From: Stenotrophomonas sp. YIM B06876
GTDB lineage: Bacteria > Pseudomonadota > Gammaproteobacteria > Xanthomonadales > Xanthomonadaceae
Reading direction: 5' to 3'
Length of the DNA stretch: 64,000 nt
Assembly: GCF_030711595.1 (NCBI RefSeq)
Contig: NZ_JAUJUJ010000004.1
Coordinates: 43,662-107,661 of the forward strand
Position numbers and translations under genes: made by a program. Below the pieces are notes generated by a model. It ran no database searches and was not told where the DNA came from. It saw nothing but the letters and a program-made list of their open reading frames with translations. Positions 48,349-57,574 of the stretch are shown piece by piece. The first letter of the stretch is position 1; every line of letters starts with the position of its first letter.

Positions 48349-50262
48349 ATGAACGCAGAAACCCACAAGGAAACCCTGGGCTTCCAGACCGAGGTGAAGC
48401 AGCTGCTGCACCTGATGATCCATTCGCTGTACTCGAACAAGGAAATCTTCCTGCGCGAGCTGGTGTCCAATGCCGCCGACGCCGCCGACAAATTGCGTTT
48501 CGAAGCGCTGACCCGGCCCGAACTGCTGGAAGGCGGCGGCGACCTGCGCATCCGCATTGAAGTCGACCCGGCCGCGCGCACCCTGAGCATCGATGACAAC
48601 GGCATCGGCATGAGCCGCGAGGAGGCCGTCACCCACCTGGGCACCATCGCCAAGTCCGGCACCGCCGATTTCCTGCAGCACCTGAGCGGCGACCAGAAGA
48701 AAGATTCCAACCTGATCGGCCAGTTCGGTGTCGGCTTCTATTCGGCGTTCATCGTTGCCGACCAGGTCGACGTCTACAGCCGCCGCGCCGGCCTGCCGGC
48801 CAGCGAGGGCGTGCACTGGTCGTCCAAGGGCGAAGGCGATTTTGAAGTGGCCACCGTCGACAAGCCCGGACGTGGCACCCACATCGTGCTGCACCTGAAG
48901 GACGGCGAGGAAGGCTTCGCCGACGCCTGGAAGCTGCGTACCCTAGTCAAGAAGTACTCCGACCACATCGGCCTGCCGATCGAGATGCGGAAGGAGCATT
49001 ACGGCGAGGAAAAGGACGCCGACGCCACGCCGGAATGGGAAACCGTCAACCGCGCCAATGCGCTGTGGACCCGGCCCAAGTCCGAACTCAAGGATGAGAA
49101 TTACCAAGAGTTCTACAAGCACACCGCGCACGACCCGCAGAATCCGCTCGCATGGAGCCACAACAAGGTCGAAGGCAAGCTCGAGTACACCTCGCTGCTG
49201 TATGTGCCGGGCCGGGCGCCGTTCGACCTGTACCACCGCGACGCGCCCAAGGGCCTGAAACTCTACGTGCAGCGCGTCTTCATCATGGACCAGGCCGAAC
49301 AGTTCCTGCCGCTGTACCTGCGCTTCATCAAGGGCGTGGTCGATTCCAACGACCTGCCGCTGAACGTCTCGCGCGAGATCCTGCAGTCCGGCCCGGTGAT
49401 CGACTCGATGAAGTCGGCGCTGACCAAGCGCTCGCTGGACATGCTGGAGAAGCTGGCCGCCGACAAACCGGAGGAATACACCGGTTTCTGGAAGAACTTC
49501 GGCCAGGTGCTGAAGGAAGGCCCCGCCGAGGACTACGGCAACCGCGAGAAGATTGCCGGGCTGCTGCGCTTCGCCTCGACCTATGACGCCAGTGGCGAGC
49601 CGAGCGTGTCGCTGGCCGATTACCTCGGGCGCATGGTCGAGGGCCAGGACAAGATCTATTACCTGACCGGCGAGAGTCATACCCAGGTCAAGGACAGCCC
49701 GCACCTGGAGGTGTTCCGCAAGAAGGGCATCGAGGTGCTGCTGCTCACCGACCGCATCGACGAGTGGCTGATGGGTTACCTGACCGAATTCGACGGCAAG
49801 TCGTTCGTGGATATCGCCCGTGGCGACCTCGACCTGGGCAAGCTGGAATCGGAAGAGGACAGGAAGGCACAGCAGGAAACCGCCAAGGCCAAGGAAGCCC
49901 TGGTCTCGCGCCTGAAAACCGCGCTGGGCGAGGATGTGGCCGAAGTGCGCGTGTCCCATCGCCTGACCAACTCACCGGCGATCCTGGCCATCGGCGAGCA
50001 GGACCTGGGCCTGCAGATGCGTCAGATCCTGGAAGCCAGCGGCCAGAAGGTGCCCGACACCAAGCCGGTGTTCGAATTCAATCCAGCCCACCCGCTGATC
50101 GAAAAGCTGGATGCCGAAGCCGACATGGAGCGTTTCAACGACCTGTCGCGCGTGCTGTTCGACCAGGCTGCGCTGGCCGCCGGTGACAGCCTGAAGGATC
50201 CGGCCGCGTACGTGCGCCGGCTCAACAAGCTGCTGCTGGAACTGGCGGTGTCGCCAGGCTGA
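48349..50262 (+). CDS. htpG: Chaperone HtpG (Hsp90)
   Basis: A 637-residue ATP-dependent chaperone. The GHKL ATPase domain at the N-terminus has [31 protein letters not shown] and GTHI. The middle domain has the catalytic-loop Arg in NVSREILQ, and the C-terminal dimerisation domain ends the protein. GGAG precedes the ATG at 48349. It is divergent from rsmD, and a 16-base perfect hairpin follows the stop by eight bases. Confidence 0.97.
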   Translation: MNAETHKETLGFQTEVKQLLHLMIHSLYSNKEIFLRELVSNAADAADKLRFEALTRPELLEGGGDLRIRIEVDPAARTLSIDDNGIGMSREEAVTHLGTIAKSGTADFLQHLSGDQKKDSNLIGQFGVGFYSAFIVADQVDVYSRRAGLPASEGVHWSSKGEGDFEVATVDKPGRGTHIVLHLKDGEEGFADAWKLRTLVKKYSDHIGLPIEMRKEHYGEEKDADATPEWETVNRANALWTRPKSELKDENYQEFYKHTAHDPQNPLAWSHNKVEGKLEYTSLLYVPGRAPFDLYHRDAPKGLKLYVQRVFIMDQAEQFLPLYLRFIKGVVDSNDLPLNVSREILQSGPVIDSMKSALTKRSLDMLEKLAADKPEEYTGFWKNFGQVLKEGPAEDYGNREKIAGLLRFASTYDASGEPSVSLADYLGRMVEGQDKIYYLTGESHTQVKDSPHLEVFRKKGIEVLLLTDRIDEWLMGYLTEFDGKSFVDIARGDLDLGKLESEEDRKAQQETAKAKEALVSRLKTALGEDVAEVRVSHRLTNSPAILAIGEQDLGLQMRQILEASGQKVPDTKPVFEFNPAHPLIEKLDAEADMERFNDLSRVLFDQAALAAGDSLKDPAAYVRRLNKLLLELAVSPG

Positions 50263-50270
50263 AGCGAGAT

Positions 50271-50308
50271 GCCGGCCCTGCCGGGGTTCACGCCCCGGCA
50301 GGGCCGGC
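50271..50308 (+). repeat. Sixteen-base perfect inverted repeat after htpG
   Basis: GCCGGCCCTGCCGGGG / CCCCGGCAGGGCCGGC around loop TTCACG. Very stable but with no T-run; it could act as a 3' end stabiliser or terminator, or be an extragenic palindrome. Confidence 0.7.
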
Positions 50309-50349
50309 AATCCTGGCGATCCTGCGCAATGCGGCGCAGGCTCGCCCGG

Positions 50350-50570
50350 TCAGGCAAAGATATCGAGCACGCTGCCCAGCAGCTCATCACCGCGCCGGAT
50401 CACCGCCGCATTGGCCGCAAACGCGGCCTGGGCCGGGATCGCGGCCATCAGGGCAGTCACCGCCGGCATGATTTCGTGTGCGGACTGCCGGCAATCACCT
50501 CTGCCGCCACCCGGAGGTCCTGCATGGCGACCCGCATGCCGGATCCGGCAATCGCAAAAATGGAGTTCAT
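50350..50570 (-). pseudogene. Frame-broken flagellar rod/hook-like small protein
   Basis: Two minus-strand frames together resemble short flagellar rod/hook-type (Flg_bbr) proteins. The first runs from ATG 50570 (MNSIFAIAGSGMRVAMQDLRV...) to a stop at 50457. The second, in another frame, gives EIMPAVTALMAAIPAQAAFAA, then NAAVIRRGDELLGSVLDIFA up to the stop at 50350. A-x-x-A-F-x-A-N-A-x-V-I-x-x-x-D-E-L-L-G is the C-terminal rod-protein pattern. The break falls near 50475. The N-terminal half also lacks the usual N-I-A-N motif. Decay is the simplest reading; a sequencing error is possible. Confidence 0.5.
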
Positions 50571-50670
50571 GTGCCCGGCATCGGCCGTGAACCCGCCGAC
50601 TTTAGCCCGCTGTCCACGGCTCCCGACCGGGCCGGTGGTAGCATGTAGACCTATCAAAGCGCCTTTTCCC

Positions 50671-51954
50671 ATGCTCAGTTTTTTCCGTCGCAAGAAACCC
50701 CTGGATACCGCTGAAACGCCCAAAACCCAGCACTACAGTGCCGAGGAACTGGCCGCCGCGTTTCCGCACCCTGACAGCGCGGCGGCAGTACCGGAAACGC
50801 CGGCGACACCGGCCATGCCCGCGGAGCCGGAGGTTGCGCCGATCTCCGCGGCCCCGCCGGCCCTGGCCACGACCGATGCCGCGATCGAAGCGCCCCTTCC
50901 TGCGCCAATGACGGCTGCGCCGGCGCCGGTCGCGGTAGAGCCGGTGATTGCTCCGGCTGCCGCCACTGCCACGCCCCTGCCGGCTGAGGATCTGCTCGGC
51001 GCCAGCACCGCACCGGCCGCCGCGGCCGGCAAAATCGGCTGGCGCGAGCGCCTGCGCAACAGCACCTTTGCCCGCAGCTTTGGCGGCCTGTTCTCGCGCA
51101 ATCCCAAGCTCGACGACGATCTGCTCGATGAAATTGAAACCGCGCTGATCACCGCCGACGTCGGCGTTCCGGCCACCACGGCGCTGGTCGAGGATTTGCG
51201 CAAGCGCATGAAATCGCGCGAATTCGTTGATGCCAACGCGCTGCTGGCTGCCCTGCGTGCGGATCTGATCGCATTGCTGCTGCCGGTTTCCAAGCCGCTG
51301 CTGATCGACCGCAGCGCCAAACCATTCGTGATCCTGACCATCGGCGTCAACGGCGTCGGCAAGACCACCACCATCGGCAAGCTGGCCAAGCGCTTCAAGG
51401 ACCAGGGCCACAGCCTGATGCTGGCCGCCGGCGACACCTTCCGCGCCGCCGCAGTGGCGCAGTTGCAGATCTGGGGTGAACGCAATGGCGTGGCCGTGGT
51501 GGCGCAAGGCCAGAACGCCGATGCCGCATCGGTCGCGTTCGACGCGCTGCAGGCCGGCAAGGCCCGCGGCATCGATGTGCTGATTGCCGACACTGCCGGC
51601 CGCCTGCACACCCAGACCGGGCTGATGAACGAGCTGAGCAAGATCCGCCGGGTGATCGGCAAGGTCGATGCGAGCGCACCGCACGAAGTGCTGATGGTGA
51701 TCGACGGCACCACCGGTCAGAACGCGCTGTCGCAGCTGCGCCAGTTCCATGCCGCCGCCGGCGTCACCGGCCTGGTGGTGACCAAGCTCGACGGCACCGC
51801 CAAGGGCGGCGTGGTGTTCGCGCTGGCACGCGAGTTCGGCATTCCGATCCGCTTTGCCGGCATCGGCGAGCGCCCGGAAGATCTGCGCGTGTTCGATCCG
51901 GAAGCGTTCGTCGATGCGCTGTTGCCGGAAGCGCTCGGCAGCCCGCAAGCCTGA
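50671..51954 (+). CDS. ftsY: Signal recognition particle receptor FtsY
   Basis: GTPase receptor that docks SRP-ribosome complexes at the membrane. The 427-residue protein starts MLSFFRRKKPLD, a membrane-binding amphipathic tip. An Ala/Pro-rich A region (about residues 40-115) comes next, then the N domain, and the G domain with GVNGVGKTTTIGKLA (near 228), DTFRAAA, DTAGR and TKLDGTAKGG. In contrast to E. coli the A region is Ala/Pro-rich rather than strongly acidic. It is a single gene; ftsE/X are not adjacent here. Confidence 0.96.
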   Translation: MLSFFRRKKPLDTAETPKTQHYSAEELAAAFPHPDSAAAVPETPATPAMPAEPEVAPISAAPPALATTDAAIEAPLPAPMTAAPAPVAVEPVIAPAAATATPLPAEDLLGASTAPAAAAGKIGWRERLRNSTFARSFGGLFSRNPKLDDDLLDEIETALITADVGVPATTALVEDLRKRMKSREFVDANALLAALRADLIALLLPVSKPLLIDRSAKPFVILTIGVNGVGKTTTIGKLAKRFKDQGHSLMLAAGDTFRAAAVAQLQIWGERNGVAVVAQGQNADAASVAFDALQAGKARGIDVLIADTAGRLHTQTGLMNELSKIRRVIGKVDASAPHEVLMVIDGTTGQNALSQLRQFHAAAGVTGLVVTKLDGTAKGGVVFALAREFGIPIRFAGIGERPEDLRVFDPEAFVDALLPEALGSPQA

Positions 51955-51960
51955 GCCCTC

Positions 51961-52028
51961 GTAGACGCGGCAGCAGTCGCGATGAGGTCTCCACGGGAAA
52001 TATCTGTCGCGACCCACGTCGCTCCTAC
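51961..52028. repeat. REP doublet (GTAG...CTAC type) between ftsY and mutY
   Basis: Starts GTAG and ends CTAC. The right arm read on the minus strand is GTAGGAGCGACGTGGGTCGC; the left arm is GTAGACGCGGCAGCAGTCGC. The arms are related but not identical and face each other, as in GTAG-type REP pairs (REPINs) of Stenotrophomonas, Xanthomonas and Pseudomonas. It is the only copy I see in the window. Confidence 0.75.
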
Positions 52029-52039
52029 CGAACCCCGCC

Positions 52040-53101
52040 TTGACGACTCCGCCCCACGACCCGTTTCCCACGCGCCTGCTCACCTGGTTCGAGCTGCACG
52101 GCCGCCATGACCTGCCCTGGCAACACCCGCGCACGCCGTACCGGGTCTGGCTGTCGGAAATCATGCTGCAGCAGACCCAGGTGGCCACGGTCATTCCGTA
52201 TTTCCTGCGCTTTCTGCAGGCATTTCCCACCCTGCGCGACCTCGCCAACGCCGACACCGATGCGGTGATGGCGCAATGGGCGGGGCTTGGCTACTACGCC
52301 CGTGCGCGCAATCTGCATGCCGCCGCACGACGCTGCATGGAATTGCATGAGGGCCAGCTGCCACGGGATTTCGATGCCCTGCTCGCATTGCCCGGCATTG
52401 GCCGCAGCACGGCCGGGGCGATACTCGGTCAAGCCTGGAATGACCGGTTTGCAATCCTCGACGGCAATGTGAAACGGGTACTCAGCCGCTATCACGGCGT
52501 CGCCGGCTTTCCCGGCCTGCCCGCAATCGAGAAGCAGCTCTGGGCCATTGCACAGCAACATGTGCAGCAGGTTCCCACCGCTCGGCTGGCCGACTACACC
52601 CAGGCGCAGATGGATTTCGGCGCCACGCTGTGCACCCGCGCCAATCCCGCCTGCATCCTGTGTCCGCTGCAAAGCGGTTGCGCTGCATACCGGGAAGGGC
52701 TCACCGACTCGCTGCCCACACCGAAGCCGACAAAAAAGCTGCCGGAGCGCGAGGCCGTGGCCTTGCTGCTGGAAAACGAGCACGGCGAACTTCTTCTCAA
52801 CCGTCGCCCGCCCACCGGCATCTGGGCATCGCTGTGGACACTGCCGCAGGCCGATACCGATTCGGCGATGCGGGAATGGTTCGAGCGCGAACTCCACGGC
52901 CATTACGACAACGCCGAGGAGCTGCCGCTGATCGTGCACACCTTCAGCCATTACCGGCTGCACCTGCAGCCGCTGCGACTGCGCAAGGTCGCCTTGCGCG
53001 ACCGGGTCGGCGACAATGAAGCGCTGCGCTGGGTATCACGCGCGGCACTGCCATCGCTCGGGCTGCCTGCCCCGATCCGCAAGCTACTCGACAGTCTGTA
53101 A
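52040..53101 (+). CDS. mutY: A/G-specific adenine glycosylase
   Basis: Removes adenine mispaired with 8-oxoguanine. The 353-residue protein has the catalytic Glu40 (SEIMLQQTQV), helix-hairpin-helix LPGIGRSTAGAI, catalytic Asp141 (ILDGN) and the 4Fe-4S cluster Cys198-x6-Cys205-x2-Cys208-x5-Cys214. The C-terminal NUDIX-like domain (EREAVALLLEN onward) recognises 8-oxoG. The probable start is TTG at 52040, with no clear ribosome site; the REP element ends 12 bases upstream. yggX follows after 33 bases, the usual partner. Confidence 0.95.
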   Translation: MTTPPHDPFPTRLLTWFELHGRHDLPWQHPRTPYRVWLSEIMLQQTQVATVIPYFLRFLQAFPTLRDLANADTDAVMAQWAGLGYYARARNLHAAARRCMELHEGQLPRDFDALLALPGIGRSTAGAILGQAWNDRFAILDGNVKRVLSRYHGVAGFPGLPAIEKQLWAIAQQHVQQVPTARLADYTQAQMDFGATLCTRANPACILCPLQSGCAAYREGLTDSLPTPKPTKKLPEREAVALLLENEHGELLLNRRPPTGIWASLWTLPQADTDSAMREWFERELHGHYDNAEELPLIVHTFSHYRLHLQPLRLRKVALRDRVGDNEALRWVSRAALPSLGLPAPIRKLLDSL

Positions 53102-53134
53102 CCGGTACTGTCCCCGCCTATCAGGAACCCCCGC

Positions 53135-53410
53135 ATGTCCCGCACCGTTTTCTGCCAGTACGAACAACGTGAAACCGAAGGCCTGGATTTCGTCCCCTAC
53201 CCCGGCGAACTGGGTCAGCGCATCTTCGCCGGCATCGGCAAACAGGCCTGGAGCAGCTGGCTGGCCCACCAGACCATGCTGATCAACGAGAACCGGCTGT
53301 CGCCGCGCGATCCCAAGCACCGCGCGTTCCTGGAAGAGGAACTGCAGAAATTCCTGTTTTCCGGCGGCGCCGAGAAGCCGGCCGGCTACGTCGCACCGAC
53401 CGCCGACTGA
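53135..53410 (+). CDS. yggX: Fe(2+)-trafficking/oxidative damage protection protein YggX
   Basis: A 91-residue protein of the YggX family: [19 protein letters not shown], cited for the conserved N-terminal Cys7, then [25 protein letters not shown] and [10 protein letters not shown]. It protects iron-sulfur proteins from oxidative damage and may move iron. The mutY-yggX order is widespread in gammaproteobacteria and links repair of oxidised DNA to an Fe-S-protecting protein. Confidence 0.96.
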   Translation: MSRTVFCQYEQRETEGLDFVPYPGELGQRIFAGIGKQAWSSWLAHQTMLINENRLSPRDPKHRAFLEEELQKFLFSGGAEKPAGYVAPTAD

Positions 53411-53464
53411 GCCTTATACCGCCCGGGCATGGCTGGGTGGCCACGCCCGGCCGACTGCATCGGT

Positions 53465-53923
53465 TCAGTCCTGCGGCGCCGCTGCGGCCTCGCGCGCCTC
53501 GAGTTTGGCCTCGCGCATCTCCCGCTCCGACATCCGCAGCGCTTTCACGTCCAGCGGCCGGATGGTCTGGATCCGGCAGGGAATATGCGGCCCCGGATTG
53601 CCACCCCGCACGATCACATTGTCGAAGCGGGCCGAGACCTGCCCCATCATGTTGGTGACTGAAATGGCCGGGGCGTAGGACAGGTCCATGCAGGGTCCGG
53701 ACAGCTCCAGCAGCCAGGCCTCGTTGGGCCGGGTCCATACCGCCAATGCGCTGTCCCCCAATTCGGTCCAGCCATTGAGCGAGCCGAAATACTGGAACCC
53801 CTTGACCGGCTCACCGGCGTGCGCGCGGTACAGGTCCAGCCGCTCGGTCTCACTCAATTTCCCGGTCGTGGCGCAGGCTGCCAGACTGCAGGCCAGCACG
53901 GCAATACCAATCAGACGCTTCAT
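53465..53923 (-). CDS. DUF6491-type lipoprotein
   Basis: A 152-residue predicted lipoprotein with signal MKRLIGIAVLACSLAAC and lipidation at Cys17. The body has LDLYRAHAGEPV, FGSLNGWTELGDSALAVWTRPNEAWLLEL (cited for its N-G-W core) and CMDLSYAPAISVTN, then a C-terminal charged helix (REMREAKLEAREA). This resembles the small DUF6491 family frequent in Xanthomonadaceae; the role is unknown. Two Cys after the lipid site (near 78 and 115) may form a disulfide. It lies 101 bases after lolD on the same strand. Confidence 0.8.
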   Translation of the reverse strand: MKRLIGIAVLACSLAACATTGKLSETERLDLYRAHAGEPVKGFQYFGSLNGWTELGDSALAVWTRPNEAWLLELSGPCMDLSYAPAISVTNMMGQVSARFDNVIVRGGNPGPHIPCRIQTIRPLDVKALRMSEREMREAKLEAREAAAAPQD

Positions 53924-54024
53924 GGCGATCCTCCGGAGATGGGCTCACGGGGGATGATGCGCCTATTCAAACGCCGGAGAAAGTGCCGCAACGGGCGCCT
54001 GCGACGGTTCTGCCGGCGCGCGCT

Positions 54025-54738
54025 TCAGACCGCAGCGGCGGCCAGCTCGTGCAGCCGGCCTTCGCGCAATTCCAGCACCCGGTCCAGCTTGCGGGCCAGA
54101 CTGCGGTCGTGGGTGACCAGTACCAGGCTGGTCCGGTGCGCGCGGTTCAACTCCAGCATCAGCTCGAACACCGTGGCGGCGGTCTTGTCATCCAGATTGC
54201 CGGTCGGCTCGTCGCCCAGCACGCAGGCCGGTCGATTGACCAGCGCCCGCGCCACTGCCGCGCGCTGGCGTTCGCCGCCAGACAGCTCGCCGGGCTTGTG
54301 CTCCAGCCGGTGGCCCAGCCCGACGGATTCCAGCAACGCCAGCGCCCGCGCCCGTGCATCCCCCACTTCGGCGCCCCCCAGCAGCACCGGCATCATCACG
54401 TTTTCCAACGCGGTGAATTCCGGCAGCAGGTGATGGAACTGGTAGACGAAACCCAGCGCGCGGTTGCGCAGCTGGCCGCGCGCGGTATCCGAAAGCCGCG
54501 ACATGCGCTGGCCGGCCACATAGACCTCGCCGGCGGTGGGAACATCCAGCCCGCCCAGCAGGTGCAGCAAGGTGCTCTTGCCGGCACCGGAGGCACCCAC
54601 GATCGCCACGGTTTCGCCCGCGGCCACCTGCAGTTCCAGGCCGTCAAACACCGGCGTGCGCATCTTGCCTTCGGCGTAGGTCTTGCCGAGCCGTTCGGCG
54701 CGGATCACGGTTTCCATTGCAATACTGGCCTCATTCAT
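54025..54738 (-). CDS. lolD: Lipoprotein-releasing ABC transporter, ATPase LolD
   Basis: ATPase of the LolCDE machine that extracts outer-membrane lipoproteins from the inner membrane. The 237-residue protein has Walker [25 protein letters not shown], Walker [13 protein letters not shown] and H-loop VTHD. It has the LolD-type [19 protein letters not shown] segment, whose FHHLLPEF is diagnostic. ATG at 54738 overlaps the end of the permease gene by eight bases and has GAGG upstream. Confidence 0.95.
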   Translation of the reverse strand: MNEASIAMETVIRAERLGKTYAEGKMRTPVFDGLELQVAAGETVAIVGASGAGKSTLLHLLGGLDVPTAGEVYVAGQRMSRLSDTARGQLRNRALGFVYQFHHLLPEFTALENVMMPVLLGGAEVGDARARALALLESVGLGHRLEHKPGELSGGERQRAAVARALVNRPACVLGDEPTGNLDDKTAATVFELMLELNRAHRTSLVLVTHDRSLARKLDRVLELREGRLHELAAAAV

Positions 54739-55972
54739 AGCGCAGCGCCTCGGCCGGCTGGGTGCGGGCGGCGCGCCACGCCGGGTACAGCGTGGCCAGG
54801 AAACTCATCAGCAACGCGACCAGGGTGATCACCACGATGTCGCCACTTTGCATGTCGGTCGGCAGCCCGGTGATGTAATACACATCCTCCGGCAGCAGCT
54901 TGATGTTGAACGCCGCCTCGATCAGGCCCAGGATGCGCTCCAGATTCAAGGTCAGGGCGATGCCGCCGACCACCCCGGCAATGGTGCCGAACACACCAAT
55001 CAGCGTGCCCTGCACCATGAACACCTGCATCACCCCTCCCGGGGTCAGGCCCAGCGTGCGCAGGATGGCGATATCGGCCTGCTTGTCGGTCACCAGCATC
55101 ACCTGCGAGGACACCAGGTTGAAGGCGCCCATGGCGATGATCAGTGACAGCAGGATGCCCATCACCGTCTTTTCCATGCGCAGCGAGTGGTAGAGATTGG
55201 CGTTCTGCTGGGTCCAGTCGCTGACCCGGTAATAGCCCTGCAGCTTCAGCGCCAGGTCGCGCGCCACGGTGTAGGCCTGGTCCATGTCATGCAGCCTCAG
55301 CCGCACCCCGGTCACGCCATCCACCCGCAGCACCCGTTCCAGATCCTGCATGTTGACGAAGGCCACGCCGCGATCGATCTCGTTGTAGCCGGCTTCGAAA
55401 ATGCCGGAGACCTTGAACCGTTTGGTGCGCGCCATTGCGCCCACCGGCGTGCCCTGGATCTCGGCCAGCGTCGCCACCACGCTGTCGCCCACTCCCACGC
55501 CCAGCCAGGTTGCCAGCTCTTGCCCGAGCAGGATGTTGAACTCCCCCGGCTGCAGGCTGTCGAGCGAGCCCTGCTTCAGCTTCTGCCCGATCACCGACAC
55601 CTTCGGCTCCTGCGCCGGATCGATGCCCTGCACGATTGCACCCTGCACGCGTGGCCCGGCCAGCATGCCCTGGATCTCGATATAGGGCGCCGCGCCTGCC
55701 ACGCGCGGGTCTTTCATCGCGATATCCACGGCGCGCTGCCAGTCGGCCATCGGCGCGCCGTCGCTGGTAACGGTGGCGTGCGCGGACATCTGCAGCAGGC
55801 GGTCGCGGATTTCCTTCTGGAAACCGCTCATCACCGCCAGCGTGGTGATCAGCACCGTGACCCCGAGCGCGATGCCGAGGATCGATGCCATCGAGATGAA
55901 GGAAATGAAACCGTTGCGGCGTTTGGCGCGCAGATAGCGCAATCCGATTGCGACAGGAATGGGTTTGAACAT
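54731..55972 (-). CDS. lolC: Lipoprotein-releasing ABC transporter, permease LolC/LolE
   Basis: Membrane subunit of the Lol release complex: 413 residues, one N-terminal helix, a large periplasmic domain, then three helices. N-terminal [27 protein letters not shown], cited for its R-Y-L-R-A-K-R core, and [12 protein letters not shown] are characteristic. A single permease gene is seen, so it may form a homodimer (LolF-like use) unless a second gene exists elsewhere. LolC and LolE are hard to tell apart. It lies 23 bases after the ygfX-like gene. Confidence 0.93.
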   Translation of the reverse strand: MFKPIPVAIGLRYLRAKRRNGFISFISMASILGIALGVTVLITTLAVMSGFQKEIRDRLLQMSAHATVTSDGAPMADWQRAVDIAMKDPRVAGAAPYIEIQGMLAGPRVQGAIVQGIDPAQEPKVSVIGQKLKQGSLDSLQPGEFNILLGQELATWLGVGVGDSVVATLAEIQGTPVGAMARTKRFKVSGIFEAGYNEIDRGVAFVNMQDLERVLRVDGVTGVRLRLHDMDQAYTVARDLALKLQGYYRVSDWTQQNANLYHSLRMEKTVMGILLSLIIAMGAFNLVSSQVMLVTDKQADIAILRTLGLTPGGVMQVFMVQGTLIGVFGTIAGVVGGIALTLNLERILGLIEAAFNIKLLPEDVYYITGLPTDMQSGDIVVITLVALLMSFLATLYPAWRAARTQPAEALRYE

Positions 55973-55995
55973 GCGCTTCAGCCAGTCAGAGGCGA

Positions 55996-56445
55996 CTATG
56001 GTGCCACTTGCCGGGGCAACTGCGAAACGCGCCGTGCCTCCAGGACCAGCCGCAGTTCACGTCGCTGCAGCCGGGTCAACGTATCAGGCCAGAACAGCAG
56101 CTGCCGGCGCCGGCGCAGATCACACCATGACAGCACCGTCAGCGGACCACGGCACTGCAGTTGCAGCGCGGTTATCGCCTCGCCGTCGACGTGGGCGGGC
56201 CGCTCGCCTCGGGGAATCACCAGGGTGCGGCGTGGACGCCGATATTCGCGCGCGACCAGAACCAGCGCCGCCAGTGCCGCGGCAGGCGCGGCTGCCCACA
56301 TCGCGGCGGTGGGCATTTCAGAATGCGTGATCGCCAGCGGCGCCAGCGTACCGAGCAGCAGCAGCGCGCCCGACAGCCAGCGCGAGGGCCGCCACTCAAG
56401 CCGGCAAGGCGCGGATATAGGCGATGAGTTGTGCCTGTTGCGCAT
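55996..56445 (-). CDS. YgfX/CptA-like membrane protein
   Basis: A 149-residue protein that begins inside sdhE and overlaps it by 50 bases. The pattern of YgfX is present: a short start, two adjacent helices ([17 protein letters not shown] and [18 protein letters not shown]), a basic stretch and a small soluble domain ending [21 protein letters not shown], which aligns with the YgfX C-terminal LW...D..RRML. In E. coli ygfX follows sdhE and affects cell division or flavinylation. Sequence similarity is low, so position and topology carry the call. Confidence 0.65.
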   Translation of the reverse strand: MRNRHNSSPISAPCRLEWRPSRWLSGALLLLGTLAPLAITHSEMPTAAMWAAAPAAALAALVLVAREYRRPRRTLVIPRGERPAHVDGEAITALQLQCRGPLTVLSWCDLRRRRQLLFWPDTLTRLQRRELRLVLEARRVSQLPRQVAP

Positions 56446-56653
56446 CGGGACAAGCCTCGTAGCCCATGGACCAGCGCCACAATTTATCGTCTTCGCTGTC
56501 CAGCAGCTGTAGGAAAACCTCGCGTTCGTCGGCAGGCGCCTGCGCCCACCGCCGGTCCAGGTAACGGCCGAACAGCTGGTCGAGCTCGCGCATGCCGCGC
56601 CGGCAACGCCAACGCAGCTTCTTGAGCAGGACTTCTTCTTCGTTGTTCATCAC
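56396..56653 (-). CDS. sdhE: Succinate dehydrogenase flavinylation factor SdhE
   Basis: An 85-residue protein needed for covalent attachment of FAD to SdhA. The family RGM-E-L-D motif is present as [15 protein letters not shown], followed by [15 protein letters not shown]. It lies directly after sdhB in the same direction, behind a partial terminator hairpin, and overlaps the ygfX-like gene. Confidence 0.95.
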   Translation of the reverse strand: MMNNEEEVLLKKLRWRCRRGMRELDQLFGRYLDRRWAQAPADEREVFLQLLDSEDDKLWRWSMGYEACPDAQQAQLIAYIRALPA

Positions 56654-56693
56654 TCACCTTTGCCACTGGCCACCTCCGCAACGCGGGTGGCAC

Positions 56694-56727
56694 AAACAAA
56701 GACGGCACCGGACAGAAGACCGGTGCC
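56694..56727 (-). terminator. Terminator-like hairpin between sdhB and sdhE
   Basis: GGCACCGG / CCGGTGCC stem with an eight-base loop; on the minus strand GTCTTTGTTTGT follows. It may reduce transcription from sdhB into sdhE. Confidence 0.6.
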
Positions 56728-56770
56728 GCCAGCGTCACAAGCCCGTAACGGCCTCGTGCAATCGACTGCG

Positions 56771-57556
56771 TCAGGCGCGGCGCGCCATCATCAACTTCTT
56801 GATTTCCGCGATCGCCAGCGCCGGGTTCAAGCCCTTCGGACAGGTCCGTGCACAGTTCATGATCGTGTGGCAACGGTACAGCTTGAACGGATCTTCCAGA
56901 TCGTCCAGGCGCGCACCGGTGTCCTCATCGCGCGAATCGATGATCCAGCGATAGGCCTGCAACAGGATCGCCGGGCCCAGGTAACGCTCGCCGTTCCACC
57001 AGTAGCTCGGGCAGCTGGTCGAGCAGCAGGCGCACAGGATGCACTCGTACAGGCCATCTAGCTTCTTGCGGTCTTCCGGCGACTGCAGGCGTTCACGGTC
57101 CGACGGCGCCGGGGTCTGGGTGCGGATCCACGGCTTGATCGAGGCGTACTGCGCGTAGAAGTGGGTCAGATCCGGCACCAGATCCTTGACCACGTCCATA
57201 TGCGGCAACGGGTAGATCGGCACTTCGGCCTTGCCACAATCGGCAATGGCACGGGTGCAGGCCAGGGTGTTGGTGCCATCGATGTTCATCGCGCACGAGC
57301 CGCAGATACCCTCGCGGCAGGAACGGCGGAACGTCAGGGTCGGATCGATCTCGTTCTTGATCTTGATCAGCGCGTCCAGAACCATCGGGCCGCACGCATC
57401 GAGATCGATCTCGTAGGTGTCGGTGCGGGGATTCTGGTCGTCGTCCGGACTCCAGCGGTACACCTTGAAGGTGCGCAGATTCTTGCCGCCGGTAGCGGAC
57501 GGAAAGTGCTTGCCCTTGGTGATGCGGGAGTTCTTCGGGAGTGCGAATTCAGCCAT
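56771..57556 (-). CDS. sdhB: Succinate dehydrogenase iron-sulfur subunit
   Basis: Electron-transfer subunit of complex II, 261 residues. The 2Fe-2S site is CREGICGSC plus Cys in TLAC. The 4Fe-4S and 3Fe-4S sites are [12 protein letters not shown] and [17 protein letters not shown]. An N-terminal extension of about 25 residues precedes the ferredoxin fold. It follows sdhA by 18 bases. Confidence 0.97.
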   Translation of the reverse strand: MAEFALPKNSRITKGKHFPSATGGKNLRTFKVYRWSPDDDQNPRTDTYEIDLDACGPMVLDALIKIKNEIDPTLTFRRSCREGICGSCAMNIDGTNTLACTRAIADCGKAEVPIYPLPHMDVVKDLVPDLTHFYAQYASIKPWIRTQTPAPSDRERLQSPEDRKKLDGLYECILCACCSTSCPSYWWNGERYLGPAILLQAYRWIIDSRDEDTGARLDDLEDPFKLYRCHTIMNCARTCPKGLNPALAIAEIKKLMMARRA

Positions 57557-57574
57557 TTTCTCTATTCTCCCGGA

